From assembly GCF_014646915.1 (NCBI RefSeq), contig NZ_BMOE01000006.1:185434-249433 (forward strand): DNA of 64,000 nt. The letters are read 5' to 3'. Origin of the DNA: Deinococcus aquiradiocola (lineage in GTDB: Bacteria > Deinococcota > Deinococci > Deinococcales > Deinococcaceae). Of this stretch, positions 9,692 through 19,546 are shown in pieces; the first letter of the stretch is position 1, and each line of letters begins with the position of its first letter. The position numbers were made by a program, and so were the translations under genes. A model generated the notes under the pieces. That model was not told the DNA's origin. It worked only from the letters and a program-made list of their open reading frames with translations, and did no database searches.

Positions 9692-12600
9692 ATGACGTTC
9701 GAGCGCCGACCTGATCCCGTGCCGTCTGCCGAGCCTGTGTCCTTCGTGTTCGCGGACCCCGGCGGTCGGCGATGGCGCACCCTGCGGCTGGTGCTGCTGG
9801 TGTGTGCGGGCGTGGTGGGGCTGCTGCTGGCGGGGCTGGGCGTGAGCGTGGCGTTCAGGCCTGCCCTGCCGGGACTGGCGCTGCTCGACACGGCGCCCGC
9901 GCAGGAACGGCGCACGTTCATGGAGCGCGTGCATCCGGGCACGCCCGTGGCAGCGTTCGCCCCGGCTCTCCCGGCGGCGCACGGGACGCGGGGCGCGCCG
10001 GAGGTGACGGGCTTCTACGTGAACTGGGACGACAACAGTTTCAGTTCCCTCCGGCAGCACCTCTCGTCCCTGACGGAACTCGACCCGGAAGCGCTGCACT
10101 TCACGGACGCGGGGCTCCTCCCGGACGATCCGGTGAAGACCGCGAACCTGCTCGCGTTCCTGCACGCCCAGCCGGGGCGCGGGGTGCGGCTCGTGCCGCT
10201 CGTGAACAACTACGACAACCGGACGCAGGCGTGGCAGAGTGCCCCGCTCGCGCGGATGCTGCGCAGTGTGGACGAGCGGCGGGCGCTGGAGGATCACCTC
10301 CTGCGGTACGTGCGGCAGGTGGGCGGGGCGGGCCTGATGATCGACTTCGAGCAGGTGCCGGCGGACGTGCAGCCGCAGTACGTGGCGTTCCTGCATGAAC
10401 TGCATGCGCGCACGCGGGCGAACGGGTGGCGGCTGAACGTGGCGCTCCCGCTGGACGACGACAACTACCCGTACGCGCAGCTGGGAGCGGCCGTAGACCG
10501 CGTGCACCTGATGGCGTACGACGAGCACGATGACGGCGGCGCGCCCGGCCCGGTCGCCGCGCAGGGCTGGCTGCAGGACACCCTGCAGGCCCGGCTGGCG
10601 CAGCTGCCCGCGGGCGAGGTGGTGCTGGACGTCGGCAATTACGGGTACGACTGGGGCGCGCACGGCGGCAGCACCCTGTCGTACCAGGACGCGGTCACGC
10701 AGGCGCAGTCGGCGGGCGTGTCGCCGCACCTGGACGCGGGGAGCCTCAACCCGACGTACACGTACCGCGCGGCAGACGGGGCGCACACGGTGTGGTACCT
10801 GGACGCGGTCAGCACCTTCGATTCGGTGCAGGCGGCGCGGCGGCTCGGGGTGAATCAGGTGGCGCTGTGGCGGATGGGGACCGAGGATCCGCGCGTGTGG
10901 AGGGTGCTGAACAGAACGGCGCTCGGCACGCCCGGCCTGCTCGGGCAGGACGTGGTGGGCGCCCTGCGGCCGCTGCCGTACGGGTATGACCTCGCGTACC
11001 GTGGCCGTGGCGAGCTGCTGCGGGTGGTGTCGCAGCCGCGCGACGGGCTGCGCGCCCTGACCTTCGAGGCGGGGCGGGGCCTCGTGACGGGCGAGCGCAC
11101 GGTGCGTCCCGCGAGTCCCTTCGTGATCGGCCGCTGGGGGAGCACGCACCCCAGGGACATCGCCATCACCTTCGACGACGGTCCGGACCCCACCTGGACG
11201 CCGAAGCTGCTGGACATCCTGCATGCCGCGCAGGCGCCCGCGACGTTCTTCGTGGTGGGCCTGCAGGCGCAGCAGTACCCGGGCCTGGTGCGTCAGGAGG
11301 TCGCGCGGGGCATGAGGTCGGCTCGCACTCGTTCACGCACCCGAACCTCAGCATGGTCTCCCCCACCCAGGTGCGGCTGGAGCTGGACGCGACGCAGCGC
11401 CTGCTGCAGAGCGAGCTGGGGCGCGGCACGCTGCTCGTCCGGCCGCCGTTCGCGGAGGACGTGGAGCCGGCCACGCCGGAGCAGGCGCGCGTGCTGCAGC
11501 AGGCGAGCGCCCTGGGGTACACGACGGTCGGGATGGGCGTCGACCCGGAGGACTGGGCGAAGCCCGGCACGGACGCGATCGTGCGGGCCGTGCTGCAGCA
11601 GGTGCAGGACGGGGCGGGTCAGGTGGTGCTGCTGCACGACGCGGGCGGGAACCGCGCGCAGACGGTGGCGGCCCTGCCGCGCATCATCCGTGAGCTGCGC
11701 GCCCACGGGTACCGGCTGGTGACGGTGTCGGCCCTGGCGGGCCTGTCGCGCGAGCAGGTGATGCCGCCCACCACCGGCGTCGGTGCGTGGCTGACGCGGG
11801 CGGGCGGCTTCGGGTTCGGGCTCGTCACGGCGTTCGGGGTGCTGCTCGCGGCGCTGTTCGTGACGGGCATCGTGCTCAGCTGCCTGCGGCTGGCGTTCAT
11901 CAGCGTGCTGGGCCTGCTGGAGGCCGCCGGGCGCGGACGACAGGACAGGGACGCGCCGGGTGTGGCGGCGTTCCTCGTGCCGGTCACGGTGCTCGTCCCG
12001 GCCTTCAACGAGGAACGCGTGATCCTGGCGACCGTGGCGAGCCTCCTTACGCAGGGCGACGCTTCGCAGGTGCGGGTCCTCGTGATCGACGACGGCAGCA
12101 GCGACAGGACGGCGCAGGTGGCGCTGGACGCGTACGGCACGCACCCGCAGGTGGAGGTGCACCGCGTTCCGAACGGCGGGAAGGCCAGCGCCCTGAACCA
12201 CGGGCTGCGGCTCGCGCGGACGGACGTGGTGGTCGTGATCGACGCGGACACGCAGCTCGCGCCGGGCGCCCTGGCGGCCCTGACGCGGCCCTTCGCGGAC
12301 GGCTCGGTTGCCGCGGTGGCCGGGAACGCCAAGGTCGGGAACCGCGTGAACCTCCTGACGCGCTGGCAGGCGCTGGAGTACATCACGGCGCAGAACGTGG
12401 AGCGGCGCGCGCTGGCCCTGCTGAACAGCGTGTCGGTCGTGCCGGGCGCGATCGGCGCGTGGCGCCGGGACGTGCTGCTGGAGGTGGGCGGCTTCGCCAC
12501 CGACACGCTCGCCGAGGACGCGGACCTGACCCTGCGGGTCCTGGCGGCGGGGTGGCGCGTCACGTACGAGCAGCGGGCCGTGGCGTTCACGGAAGCGCCG

Positions 12601-13137
12601 CAGACGGTGCGCGGTTTCCTGAAGCAGCGGTTCCGCTGGATGTACGGCATCCTGCAGGCCACGTGGAAGCAGCGGGGCGCGGTGCGGGCCGGGCAGCGGC
12701 GTCTGGCGTTCGTGACGCTGCCGAACGTGCTGGTGTTCCAGGTGGTGCTGCCGCTGGTGAGTGCCCTGCTGGACGCGGCGATGCTGATCAGCACGGCGTG
12801 GAACGTTCAGCAGGCGAGGTTCCATCCGGATTCGCCCGGCATGAGCGGTCACGTGCTGGCCTTTTACCTGCTGTTCGTGGGGGTGGACCTGTTCGCGGGG
12901 GTGCTGGCGTTCGCGCTGGAGCCGGGCGAGCGCTGGAGTCTGCTGCTGTGGCTGCCGCTGCAGCGGTTCTTCTACCGGCAGCTGCTGTACGTCGTGGCGA
13001 TCCGGGCGACGCTGGCCGCGCTGCGTGGCGGGACGGTCGGCTGGGGCAAGCTCGAACGGCTCGGGACGGTCCGGCTCGGGACGGAGGGCGTGCGGCAGGG
13101 CGAGCCGCGGACGGGGGGCGGAGCCGCCGGTGACTGA
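9692..13137 (+). pseudogene. GH18-like / polysaccharide deacetylase / GT2 synthase, frameshifted
   Basis: One gene in two frames. N-terminus to about 11,310: a membrane anchor (residues about 31-54), a GH18-like barrel (VTGFYVNWDDNS, LMIDFEQV, VHLMAYDEHDD) and the start of a NodB-type deacetylase (ITFDDGPDP, FFVVG). From about 11,310 the other frame continues it: SHSFTHPN (metal-binding His-x3-His), LLHDAGGNR, a membrane helix, then a processive GT2 with DDGSSD, DADTQL, AEDADL and QRFRW, and C-terminal membrane segments. The frames join if one base is restored in the GGGGC run near 11,306-11,311. This three-part layout is known in some exopolysaccharide synthases that make and trim an N-acetylhexosamine polymer. 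It may be a functional gene with a sequence error. Confidence 0.85.
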
Positions 13138-13163
13138 ACGCACGGCCGGTCGCCCGGCCGGGT

Positions 13164-13490
13164 TCAGCGGGGCCAGTACGCGATGACGGCCGCGCCCACC
13201 AGGGCGAGAAGGGCACCCCACAGGCTCGGCGCGTCCGGCACGTGGCCGTCCACCACCCGGCCCCACAGCAGCGAGAACACGATGAACAGCCCGCCGTACG
13301 CGGCGTACGTGCGCGCGAAGTCGAGGCTCTGCGCCTGCAGGGTCGGGAGGACGCCGTACAGCACGAGCATGAGCGCGCCGACCGCGCCCACCCAGACGGG
13401 GCGCCCCTCGCGCAGCCACAGCCACATCAGGTAGCCGCCTCCGATCTCGGCGAGGCCTGCCAGGGCGAACAGCAGCACGGAACGCAGCAT
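13164..13490 (-). CDS. YnfA (UPF0060) family membrane protein
   Basis: A 108-residue protein with four hydrophobic segments. LAEIGGGYLMWLWLREG and RTYAAYGGLFIVFSLLWG are close to the UPF0060/YnfA consensus, and the length is usual for the family. YnfA proteins resemble small multidrug resistance transporters. TACACT lies seven bases upstream of the ATG, so the message is probably leaderless. The gene converges on the polysaccharide synthase. Confidence 0.9.
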   Translation of the reverse strand: MLRSVLLFALAGLAEIGGGYLMWLWLREGRPVWVGAVGALMLVLYGVLPTLQAQSLDFARTYAAYGGLFIVFSLLWGRVVDGHVPDAPSLWGALLALVGAAVIAYWPR

Positions 13491-13497
13491 GCAGGGC

Positions 13498-13503
13498 AGT
13501 GTA
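13498..13503 (-). promoter_or_regulatory. -10 box of leaderless ynfA-like gene
   Basis: TACACT on the minus strand, seven bases before the start codon; no SD-like sequence is present in between. Confidence 0.5.
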
Positions 13504-13919
13504 GAGGGTGCGGCCCGGTCGCGGGGAGGTCGGGGACCGGAGGCGCAGCTTGCCCTGCGGTACGAATGCAGGAGGGAACGGCGGAGCGGTCGCCGCGGCA
13601 GGCTTCACAGCCTCGTGAAGGCAGGGGTGAGAGACCTGTGACGGGCGGCGCTCTAGAGTGAAGGTGTCGGCCGGGCGCCGTATCCGCCCGGTCCGTGAGG
13701 AGTGCTCGTGATCGTTGTCTTCGAGACCGGTGGGGTGCGCGTGCGTTGTCCCGGTGCGGGGCAGGAGGACGTCGTGACGCGCCCGGGCGGGAGGCTCGCG
13801 TATGATTCTGGGAGCATGAACGTCTCCTGCGCGGCGAGGGCCGCCCTCGTCTCCCGGGTCGCCGGTACGAACGCTCCCGGCAGGGCGGTGTCCGGCACAG
13901 GACGGCAGGGAGGTGGGCG
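13504..13919. other. Intergenic region, no clear gene
   Basis: About 415 bases between ynfA and the PAS/GGDEF/EAL gene. It holds a short CTTCAC/GTGAAG hairpin near 13,604-13,621 and a TATGAT box at 13,801-13,806 that could serve the downstream gene. A weak Gly/Arg-rich reading frame from 13,702 or 13,708 with GAGGAG upstream ends in a GTGA overlap with the next start; its composition argues against it. Confidence 0.4.
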
Positions 13920-16811
13920 GTGATCGCGGCTGATCTCGCCCTGCTGGACGCGCTGTCGGACGCGGTGCTCAGCACGGACACGGCCGGCACCCTGACGGGG
14001 TTCAACCGTGCTGCGGCGACCCTGTACGGCCTGACGGGCGCGCATGTGGGGCAGCCGTTGTGGTCGCTCGTCACGCACCTGCACACCACGCCGGGCGGCG
14101 TGCCGGAGGAGACGCACCTGCGCCGGGACGGGCGGGTCCTGACAGTGCGGCGCACGGCCGTCCCGGTCCTGCAGGACGGGATCGTCGCCGGGCACCGTCA
14201 CGTCGTGCAGGACTTCACGCGCGCCCGCGCCGAGACGGACACCATGCAGATGCTGCGCGGCGTGGCCGGGCACGCGAGCGATTCGATCATCCTGATCGAC
14301 GTGCTCGGCCCGACGCCAGAGAGCATGATCGTCCGGTACGTGAATGCGGCGTTCACCGAACGGACAGGCATCCCGGCCGGGGAGATCGTGGGACGGCCGC
14401 TGCAGCTGTCACCGGACCTGACAGGCAATTCCGAACTGTGGCAGGCGTGTCAGTCGGCGCTGCGCGAACGGCAGAGCGTGACGCTGGACTTCCCGCGGCC
14501 GGCCGGACCGAAGGGGGACGCGCGCGTGCTGGAGATCCGCCTGATGCCGTTCGCGGACATGCCGGACCGCTGGATCGGCCTGATCCGGGACGTGACGGCG
14601 CAGCGCCGCATGGACGAGCGCCTGAAGATGATGGAGCAGTCGGTGAATCACGCGCAGGACGGCATCCTGCTGTGTGACCTGGACCTGCGGACGCGGGAGG
14701 CGTCGTGTATCTACGTCAATCCGTCGTTCACGCGCCTGACGGGCTTCGGGTCGCCGGAGGTGGTGGGACGCCACCCGATCTTCCTGATCGAGGCGACCAT
14801 GACGCCCGCCGAACTGAGGGACGTCGCGGAGCGTGTGATGGCGGGAACCATCACCGCTCAGCGCATGCAGTTGCGTCGCCGGGACGGGCAGCTCATGTGG
14901 ACGGACCTGACCTTCAGTGTCGTGAGCCGTTCGGGAAGCAGGACGACCTGGATGGTGATGCTGCGCGACGCGAACGCGGAGGTGTGGGCCGAGACGGTCG
15001 CGCTCGACACGCGCGCCGTGCTGGAGATGGCCGTGCAGGGACGCGCCTTCTCTGACGTGCTGGACGCCGTGTGCCGCATGGTGACGACGCAGGTGCAGGG
15101 GGCGAGTGCCGTGGTGGCCGCGCGGGTCGGAGAGGAGGTGATGGTGCTCGCGTCGGACGTCCGCTCGCGTGACCTGCTGAATCAGCTGCGGACGCTGGAG
15201 CCGTTCCGGACGGGCGCGGAGGGCGGCAGTATCGGCCTGGCGATGCAGCGCAACGCGCCGGTGATCGTGACCGAGATCCACGATTACCCCGGCCCGGTCC
15301 GGTACTGCGACGCCTTCCAGGCACTGGGCGTGCAGGGCATCTGGACGGTCCCGACGCACGGTCCGCACGAGCAGCCGACCGGTGCCATCGCGGTGTACGT
15401 CCCGGAGGGCCGAGCGCCGGGGGCCGAGGAACGCCGCCTGATCGGGGACGCGGCGCACCTCACGAGCCTGATCCTGGAGCGGGACCGCGCGCAGCGTGAA
15501 CTGCAGCACCTGGCCCTGTTCGATCCGCTGACGGGCCTCCCGAACCGCTCGCAGTTCCAGGCGCTGCTGACGCAGGAGGTGCAGCGCGCGCAGCGCGACG
15601 GGCACCGCTTCGCGGTGGGCCTGCTGGACCTCGACCGCTTCAAGGGCATCAACGACACGCTCGGCCACGACGCCGGGGACGACCTGCTGCAACAGGTGGC
15701 GTCCCGCCTGCGTTCGATGTTCCGGGAGGAGGACGTGGTGGCCCGAATGGGCGGCGACGAGTTCACGCTGCTGCTGTCGTTCCACGGGGAGCGGGATCAG
15801 GTGAGGGCGGGCGCGGTCCGGCAGCTGCAGCGGATCTTCGAGTCGCCGTTCCTGCTCGGCGGCCGGGAGGTGTTCGTGCGCGGCAGTCTGGGCCTGGCAC
15901 TGTATCCGGAGGACGCACTGACCGGCGTGGACCTGCTGCGGCAGGCGGACGTGGCGATGTATCAGGCGAAACGCAGCGGGCAGACGGTGACGCTGTTCGA
16001 TGAGCGGGGCGGAGACAGCGTGACGGAGTTGCACCTCGAGGCGGACCTGTACCGCGCGCTGGACCGCGGTGAGTTGCGGGTGACGTATCAGCCGACCTTC
16101 AATGCCGCTTCGCGGCTGGTGGGTGCGGAGGCGCTGCTGTCGTGGCTGCATCCGGTGCAGGGCGTCGTGCCTCCGGCAGTGTTCATTCCCATGGCGGAGC
16201 ACAGCGGTCTGATCGTGCAGATCGGGCGGTGGGTGCTGCGTGAGGCGACGCGGCAGCTCGCCCTGTGGCAGCGGCAGTACCCGCACCTGACGGTCAGCGT
16301 GAACCTCAGCGCGCGGCAGTTCCGGAACAATGACCTCGTCCAGGACGTTCAGGCGATCGTCGAGGAGAGCGGCATCCGGCCCGGCACGCTGGTGCTGGAG
16401 GTGACGGAGAGCCTGCTGATGGACGTGCCGGACGCGCAGGACGTCCTGATGCGCCTGCGGGAACTGGAGATCGAGCTGGACCTCGACGATTTCGGGACGG
16501 GGTACAGCAGCCTGTCGTACCTGCAGCGTTTCCCGTTCACGGGCCTGAAGATCGACCGGTCGTTCATGACGAATCTGGACCTCCATCCGGATGGGCGAGG
16601 CAGCACCGGGGAGAACATCGTGCGGTCCGTGGTGGCGCTCGCGCACAGCCTGCACCTGAGCGTCACGGCAGAAGGGGTGGAGACGCAGGCGCAGGCGGAG
16701 TTCCTGCGCGGGATCGGCTGTGAGGTGCTGCAGGGGTATCTGCTGGGTCGGCCGGTCGCACCGGAGGCGTTCCCGCTGGAGTTGCTGTCGGTGAACACAC
16801 CGGTCCGCTGA
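13920..16811 (+). CDS. PAS-PAS-PAS-GAF-GGDEF-EAL c-di-GMP signalling protein
   Basis: A 963-residue soluble protein. Three PAS regions occupy about 1-100, 105-225 and 235-355; the third includes IYVNPSFTRLTGF. A GAF-like region spans about 360-525. A canonical GGDEF domain follows (DPLTGLPNRSQF at about 537, MGGDEF at about 609) and then an EAL domain (EALLSW about 736, DDFGTGYSSL about 855). Both active sites look intact, so it may be bifunctional, with one activity dominant under control of the sensors. The start is GTG, chosen for GGGAGG about six bases upstream. No membrane segment or signal peptide is seen, so it is cytosolic. Confidence 0.93.
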   Translation: MIAADLALLDALSDAVLSTDTAGTLTGFNRAAATLYGLTGAHVGQPLWSLVTHLHTTPGGVPEETHLRRDGRVLTVRRTAVPVLQDGIVAGHRHVVQDFTRARAETDTMQMLRGVAGHASDSIILIDVLGPTPESMIVRYVNAAFTERTGIPAGEIVGRPLQLSPDLTGNSELWQACQSALRERQSVTLDFPRPAGPKGDARVLEIRLMPFADMPDRWIGLIRDVTAQRRMDERLKMMEQSVNHAQDGILLCDLDLRTREASCIYVNPSFTRLTGFGSPEVVGRHPIFLIEATMTPAELRDVAERVMAGTITAQRMQLRRRDGQLMWTDLTFSVVSRSGSRTTWMVMLRDANAEVWAETVALDTRAVLEMAVQGRAFSDVLDAVCRMVTTQVQGASAVVAARVGEEVMVLASDVRSRDLLNQLRTLEPFRTGAEGGSIGLAMQRNAPVIVTEIHDYPGPVRYCDAFQALGVQGIWTVPTHGPHEQPTGAIAVYVPEGRAPGAEERRLIGDAAHLTSLILERDRAQRELQHLALFDPLTGLPNRSQFQALLTQEVQRAQRDGHRFAVGLLDLDRFKGINDTLGHDAGDDLLQQVASRLRSMFREEDVVARMGGDEFTLLLSFHGERDQVRAGAVRQLQRIFESPFLLGGREVFVRGSLGLALYPEDALTGVDLLRQADVAMYQAKRSGQTVTLFDERGGDSVTELHLEADLYRALDRGELRVTYQPTFNAASRLVGAEALLSWLHPVQGVVPPAVFIPMAEHSGLIVQIGRWVLREATRQLALWQRQYPHLTVSVNLSARQFRNNDLVQDVQAIVEESGIRPGTLVLEVTESLLMDVPDAQDVLMRLRELEIELDLDDFGTGYSSLSYLQRFPFTGLKIDRSFMTNLDLHPDGRGSTGENIVRSVVALAHSLHLSVTAEGVETQAQAEFLRGIGCEVLQGYLLGRPVAPEAFPLELLSVNTPVR

Positions 16812-16833
16812 GGGACGTGGGGCGTTTCGTGAT

Positions 16834-16856
16834 GCACGGTGCGGGGAGGACCGTGC
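16834..16856 (+). terminator. Short hairpin after GGDEF/EAL gene
   Basis: GCACGGT (16834-16840) pairs with ACCGTGC (16850-16856) across a 9-base loop, 22 bases after the stop codon. There is no T-run; it is a possible weak terminator. Confidence 0.4.
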
Positions 16857-16949
16857 CGTGGAGACGGACGGGCGGGAGCGGGGCGGGGGGCCGGCGTGTG
16901 GGACCCAGTTGAGCTGATCCCGGATTGAGCCGAGCGCCAGGGGGACCGA

Positions 16950-17062
16950 CAGCTCCGGTCTGGAGGATATGGATGCGTGCGGGCGTTCCCTCCTGCGGCG
17001 CGGTGCCGGTCATGGGTGCCCGTCTGCCCGGCGGGGGGGGCCGTCTTCTCCGGAACCGGACG
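16950..17062 (-). repeat. Dispersed repeat, copy 1
   Basis: Read on the minus strand it contains CCCATGACCGGCACCGCG then CCGCAGGAGGGAACGCCCG and a CTCCAGACCGG tail. The same order occurs in the copies near 23,500, 28,117 and 58,689. Edges are approximate. It fills most of the gap between the PAS/GGDEF/EAL gene and the miniprotein promoter. Confidence 0.6.
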
Positions 17063-17100
17063 GAGAGCGTATGAGACGGCAATTCATGAAGATCTGCCCC

Positions 17101-17129
17101 TTGAACGGACCCCGCTGCTGTGTTAATAT
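17101..17129 (+). promoter_or_regulatory. Strong sigma-70 type promoter of miniprotein
   Basis: TTGAAC (17101-17106), a 17-base spacer, then TAATAT (17124-17129). It is among the best -35/-10 pairs in the window. Expected transcription start is about 17,136, leaving a leader of about 14 bases that includes GAGG at 17140-17143. Confidence 0.75.
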
Positions 17130-17149
17130 TGAGTCACACGAGGTTCACA

Positions 17150-17260
17150 ATGCACTCACAAATACTGTCCGGCCTGGTCCTGTTCAACCTCGTCTGCCTG
17201 CTCGCCTTCACGATCCTCTGCCTGAGGGCACCGCAGCTTCCCGAAGGTTTCGAGATCTAA
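17150..17260 (+). CDS. 36-residue single-span membrane miniprotein
   Basis: A short gene read directly from the sequence. The product starts MHSQILSG, has one hydrophobic helix (about residues 7-25, LVLFNLVCLLAFTILCL) and ends in a polar tail RAPQLPEGFEI. Support: a GAGG site six bases before the ATG, an excellent promoter just upstream, and a strong hairpin 26 bases after the stop, which together make a self-contained unit of about 200 bases. The helix predicts a small inner-membrane protein. Its family and partner are not recognised; it may modulate a membrane complex. It lies upstream of the siderophore operon but has its own signals. Confidence 0.6.
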   Translation: MHSQILSGLVLFNLVCLLAFTILCLRAPQLPEGFEI

Positions 17261-17285
17261 GCACGCTCCACGTCACCACGAAACC

Positions 17286-17331
17286 AGCCGTGCGCCACGG
17301 TCACCTGCGGGGTCGACCGTGGCGCACGGCT
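17286..17331 (+). terminator. 17-bp hairpin after the miniprotein
   Basis: A perfect 17-bp inverted repeat (17286-17302 with 17315-17331, starting AGCCGTGCGCC) and a 12-base loop, followed by a pyrimidine-rich stretch. It isolates the miniprotein unit from the siderophore operon. Confidence 0.75.
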
Positions 17332-17488
17332 GTCCGCTCTCTCCCGGCCGCACGTGAAGCCGCGGTGACTGCACCGGGGATGGCCGCACGGGCGTCTTCA
17401 CCGGCGCCGGGTGGCGAAGAACGGGTGCCGGTGGCGGTTCCGGCGTTGCCGGAACCGCCTCGCCGTCCCGAGAGACGGACGCCAATAC

Positions 17489-17517
17489 TTGACTATTCCG
17501 CTAGGTTTATTTAACTT
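17489..17517 (+). promoter_or_regulatory. Promoter of siderophore operon, leaderless
   Basis: TTGACT (17489-17494), 17-base spacer, TAACTT (17512-17517), then six bases to the GTG start at 17524. The mRNA should begin at the start codon. The AT-rich spacer CTAGGTTTATT is a plausible iron-repressor site, but no known consensus was matched. Confidence 0.65.
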
Positions 17518-17523
17518 GGCCGG

Positions 17524-18495
17524 GTGAATCGCTCCCTGCTCCTCACCGCCGCCCTGCTCAGCGGCCTCGGCGCCGCCCAGACCAGCCCGCGCCCCGCCGC
17601 CACCCTCACGGTCCAGCACGACGAGGGCAGCGCCCAGGTCCGCCGCGACCCCAGACGCGTCATCGTTCTCGACGAGGAAGCCCTCGGCTGGATCTACGCC
17701 CTGGGCGTCAGTGACCGCCTGGTGGGCCTCGGCAGCGCCGTCCTCACGCCCGCCGACCTCACCCCGGACGGCCACGTGAAACCCGAACGTATCCGGGGCA
17801 CCTTCCTCGCCCGCGGCGACCTGAGCCACGCCACCTTCGTGGGCAACTGGACGCAGCCGAACCTCGAAACGATCCTGGCCCTGAAACCCGACCTGATCGT
17901 CCGCGCCACCTGGCAGGGCAACGGCAACTACCCGCAGCTCAGCCGCATCGCGCCCACCCTCGGGTACAGCGAACAGGACAGCGGCTACTGGCGCAAGGGC
18001 CTGCGCGACCTCGCCCGTATCTTCGGACGGCAGCAGCAGGCTGAGAACGTCATCCGGCAGGTCGCCGACACCAACCGCACGAACGGCCGCGCCCTGCAGG
18101 CTGCCGGCGTGTTCCGCAAGTACCCGAAGGCCGTGGTCGTCTCGCCCTTCAAGGGCGGCGGCACCTACCTGTACACCAAGACGCGCCTGATCGAGGACGT
18201 GCGCGCCCTCGGCTTCCGGGACGGCATGAAGTCCGACGCCAGCACGCTCGGCGTGGGCGGCGTCGTGAGCGACGAGGCACTCCTCGCCCTCCCGAAGGAC
18301 ACCCTGGTGATCGTGTTCCCACCCGGCGGGCAGTACAACGGCGCACAGGACTTCCTGAAGAGCGCCGTCGGCCAGCGCCTCAAGGACCAGACCGTGCTGT
18401 ACACCCAGGAACCCAACAGCCCCTGGGCCGGTCCGCTCGTGTCCATCCGCGACAGCAGCGGCCTCACCAAAGTCATCCTGGAGAAGGTGAAGTGA
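17524..18495 (+). CDS. Ferric-siderophore ABC transporter, substrate-binding protein 1
   Basis: A 323-residue secreted protein. Signal peptide about 1-20 ([15 protein letters not shown]); no lipobox Cys is seen. The rest fits the FecB/FepB-type periplasmic binding fold: [18 protein letters not shown] at the N-lobe start and [13 protein letters not shown] in the first lobe, a pattern shared by ferric-siderophore and heme binding proteins. GTG start chosen because a -35/-10 pair ends six bases upstream. It leads an operon of six genes, and should capture an Fe(III)-siderophore for the permeases downstream. A second, different binding protein is encoded in the same operon. Confidence 0.85.
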   Translation: MNRSLLLTAALLSGLGAAQTSPRPAATLTVQHDEGSAQVRRDPRRVIVLDEEALGWIYALGVSDRLVGLGSAVLTPADLTPDGHVKPERIRGTFLARGDLSHATFVGNWTQPNLETILALKPDLIVRATWQGNGNYPQLSRIAPTLGYSEQDSGYWRKGLRDLARIFGRQQQAENVIRQVADTNRTNGRALQAAGVFRKYPKAVVVSPFKGGGTYLYTKTRLIEDVRALGFRDGMKSDASTLGVGGVVSDEALLALPKDTLVIVFPPGGQYNGAQDFLKSAVGQRLKDQTVLYTQEPNSPWAGPLVSIRDSSGLTKVILEKVK

Positions 18496-18583
18496 CCTGC
18501 TCCACCACAACCGGGACGCCGTCCTCACGGAGCGCCGCTGACGGCGGCACGGCGGCCCCGCGCGTGGCCAGGACGCCGGAGGC

Positions 18584-19546
18584 GTGACCCGCCTGCCGCT
18601 GTGCTCCGCGGAGTCGATCGCCGCGGGCGAGGACCCCATCGGGACCGCGCCGCACTGGGCGGAGGTGACGGTGCTGGAACTCGACGTCCCCGTCTGGGCG
18701 CGCGTGCGCGACGCGGACGCCTGGACGCCCGCGCAGCGGGACGTGTTCGCCGCGCTGCGCGAGCGGGTCGAGGCGAGCGGCGCGGGCTTCGGGCTGCTGA
18801 TGAGTGCGCCCGTCACGCCCGGCGGGCCGCTGCGCGTGCGGCACTACACGCTGGCGGGCGGCGGCTACGTCCGGCAGGACTACCTGAGCACGTGGCCTCA
18901 GAGCGAGTGGGCGCGCGGTCTGCACGACACCCTGATCGACCCGGCGAACCTGCGGGACTGGGCGCGGCCGCCCGCCGTGCCCGGCCCGGACCTGCACGTC
19001 TGCACGCACGGCACGGTGGACGCCGCGTGCGGCCGAGCCGGGATTCCCGTGTACCGTGCGCTGCAGGACGCGGGCGTGCGCGCGTGGCGCACCGGGCACT
19101 TCGGCGGTCACCGCTTCGCCGCGACGGCCGTGGACCTGCCCGCTGGGCTGCTGTGGGCGCACCTGACGCCGGAACTGGCCGTGCAGGTCGCCCGGCGCGA
19201 GGTGCCGCCCGAGCACGCCGCACGGCACCTGCGTGGCTTCGCGGGCCTCCCGCCGCTCGCGCAGGTCCTCGACCGACACCTGCTGCTGCAGCACGGCTGG
19301 TCGTGGCTGGACCGCGAACGCCGCGCCACCCTGACCGCCGCCCCGGACGGCACGCGCGTCACCCTGCACGTCGGCGCACCGGGGGACGGGAGCGGTGACC
19401 CGGCCACCTACCGGGCAACCGTGACGGCCGCGCCGGACCTGCACCTGCGCGGCTCCAGCCACGACGCCGCCCGCTCGCGCGTGCCGCAGTATCGGCTCGG
19501 ACCGGTCGAGCAGTTGCAGCCGGACGCCGCCAGGAGCGGCCCATGA
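18584..19546 (+). CDS. Sucraseferredoxin/Apd1-like [2Fe-2S] protein
   Basis: A 320-residue protein with the two signatures of the sucraseferredoxin (Apd1/Aim32) family: HVCTHGTVDAACG (about 145-157) and TGHFGGHRFAATAVDLP (about 172-188). In this family two Cys and the His pair of the H-x-GGH segment bind a [2Fe-2S] cluster in a thioredoxin-like fold. Set between ferric-siderophore transport genes, it is a candidate intracellular reductase releasing Fe(II) from the siderophore; that role is inferred from context. GTG start with CCGGAGGC upstream. It overlaps the next gene by ATGA, so translation is probably coupled. Confidence 0.8.
   Translation: MTRLPLCSAESIAAGEDPIGTAPHWAEVTVLELDVPVWARVRDADAWTPAQRDVFAALRERVEASGAGFGLLMSAPVTPGGPLRVRHYTLAGGGYVRQDYLSTWPQSEWARGLHDTLIDPANLRDWARPPAVPGPDLHVCTHGTVDAACGRAGIPVYRALQDAGVRAWRTGHFGGHRFAATAVDLPAGLLWAHLTPELAVQVARREVPPEHAARHLRGFAGLPPLAQVLDRHLLLQHGWSWLDRERRATLTAAPDGTRVTLHVGAPGDGSGDPATYRATVTAAPDLHLRGSSHDAARSRVPQYRLGPVEQLQPDAARSGP

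Noticed and set aside
11290..11330. Programmed -1 frameshift joining the deacetylase and synthase frames
   Set aside because: No good slippery heptamer or following pseudoknot was found at GCGGGGCATG. A lost base is simpler.
13702..13923. A 73-residue frame with SD, ending in a GTGA overlap with the next gene
   Set aside because: Signals are attractive but the product is Gly/Arg/Val-rich without structure, so it is noted only under the intergenic entry.
18813..19223. Antisense frames over the sucraseferredoxin-like gene
   Set aside because: Composition only; family motifs are on the plus strand.
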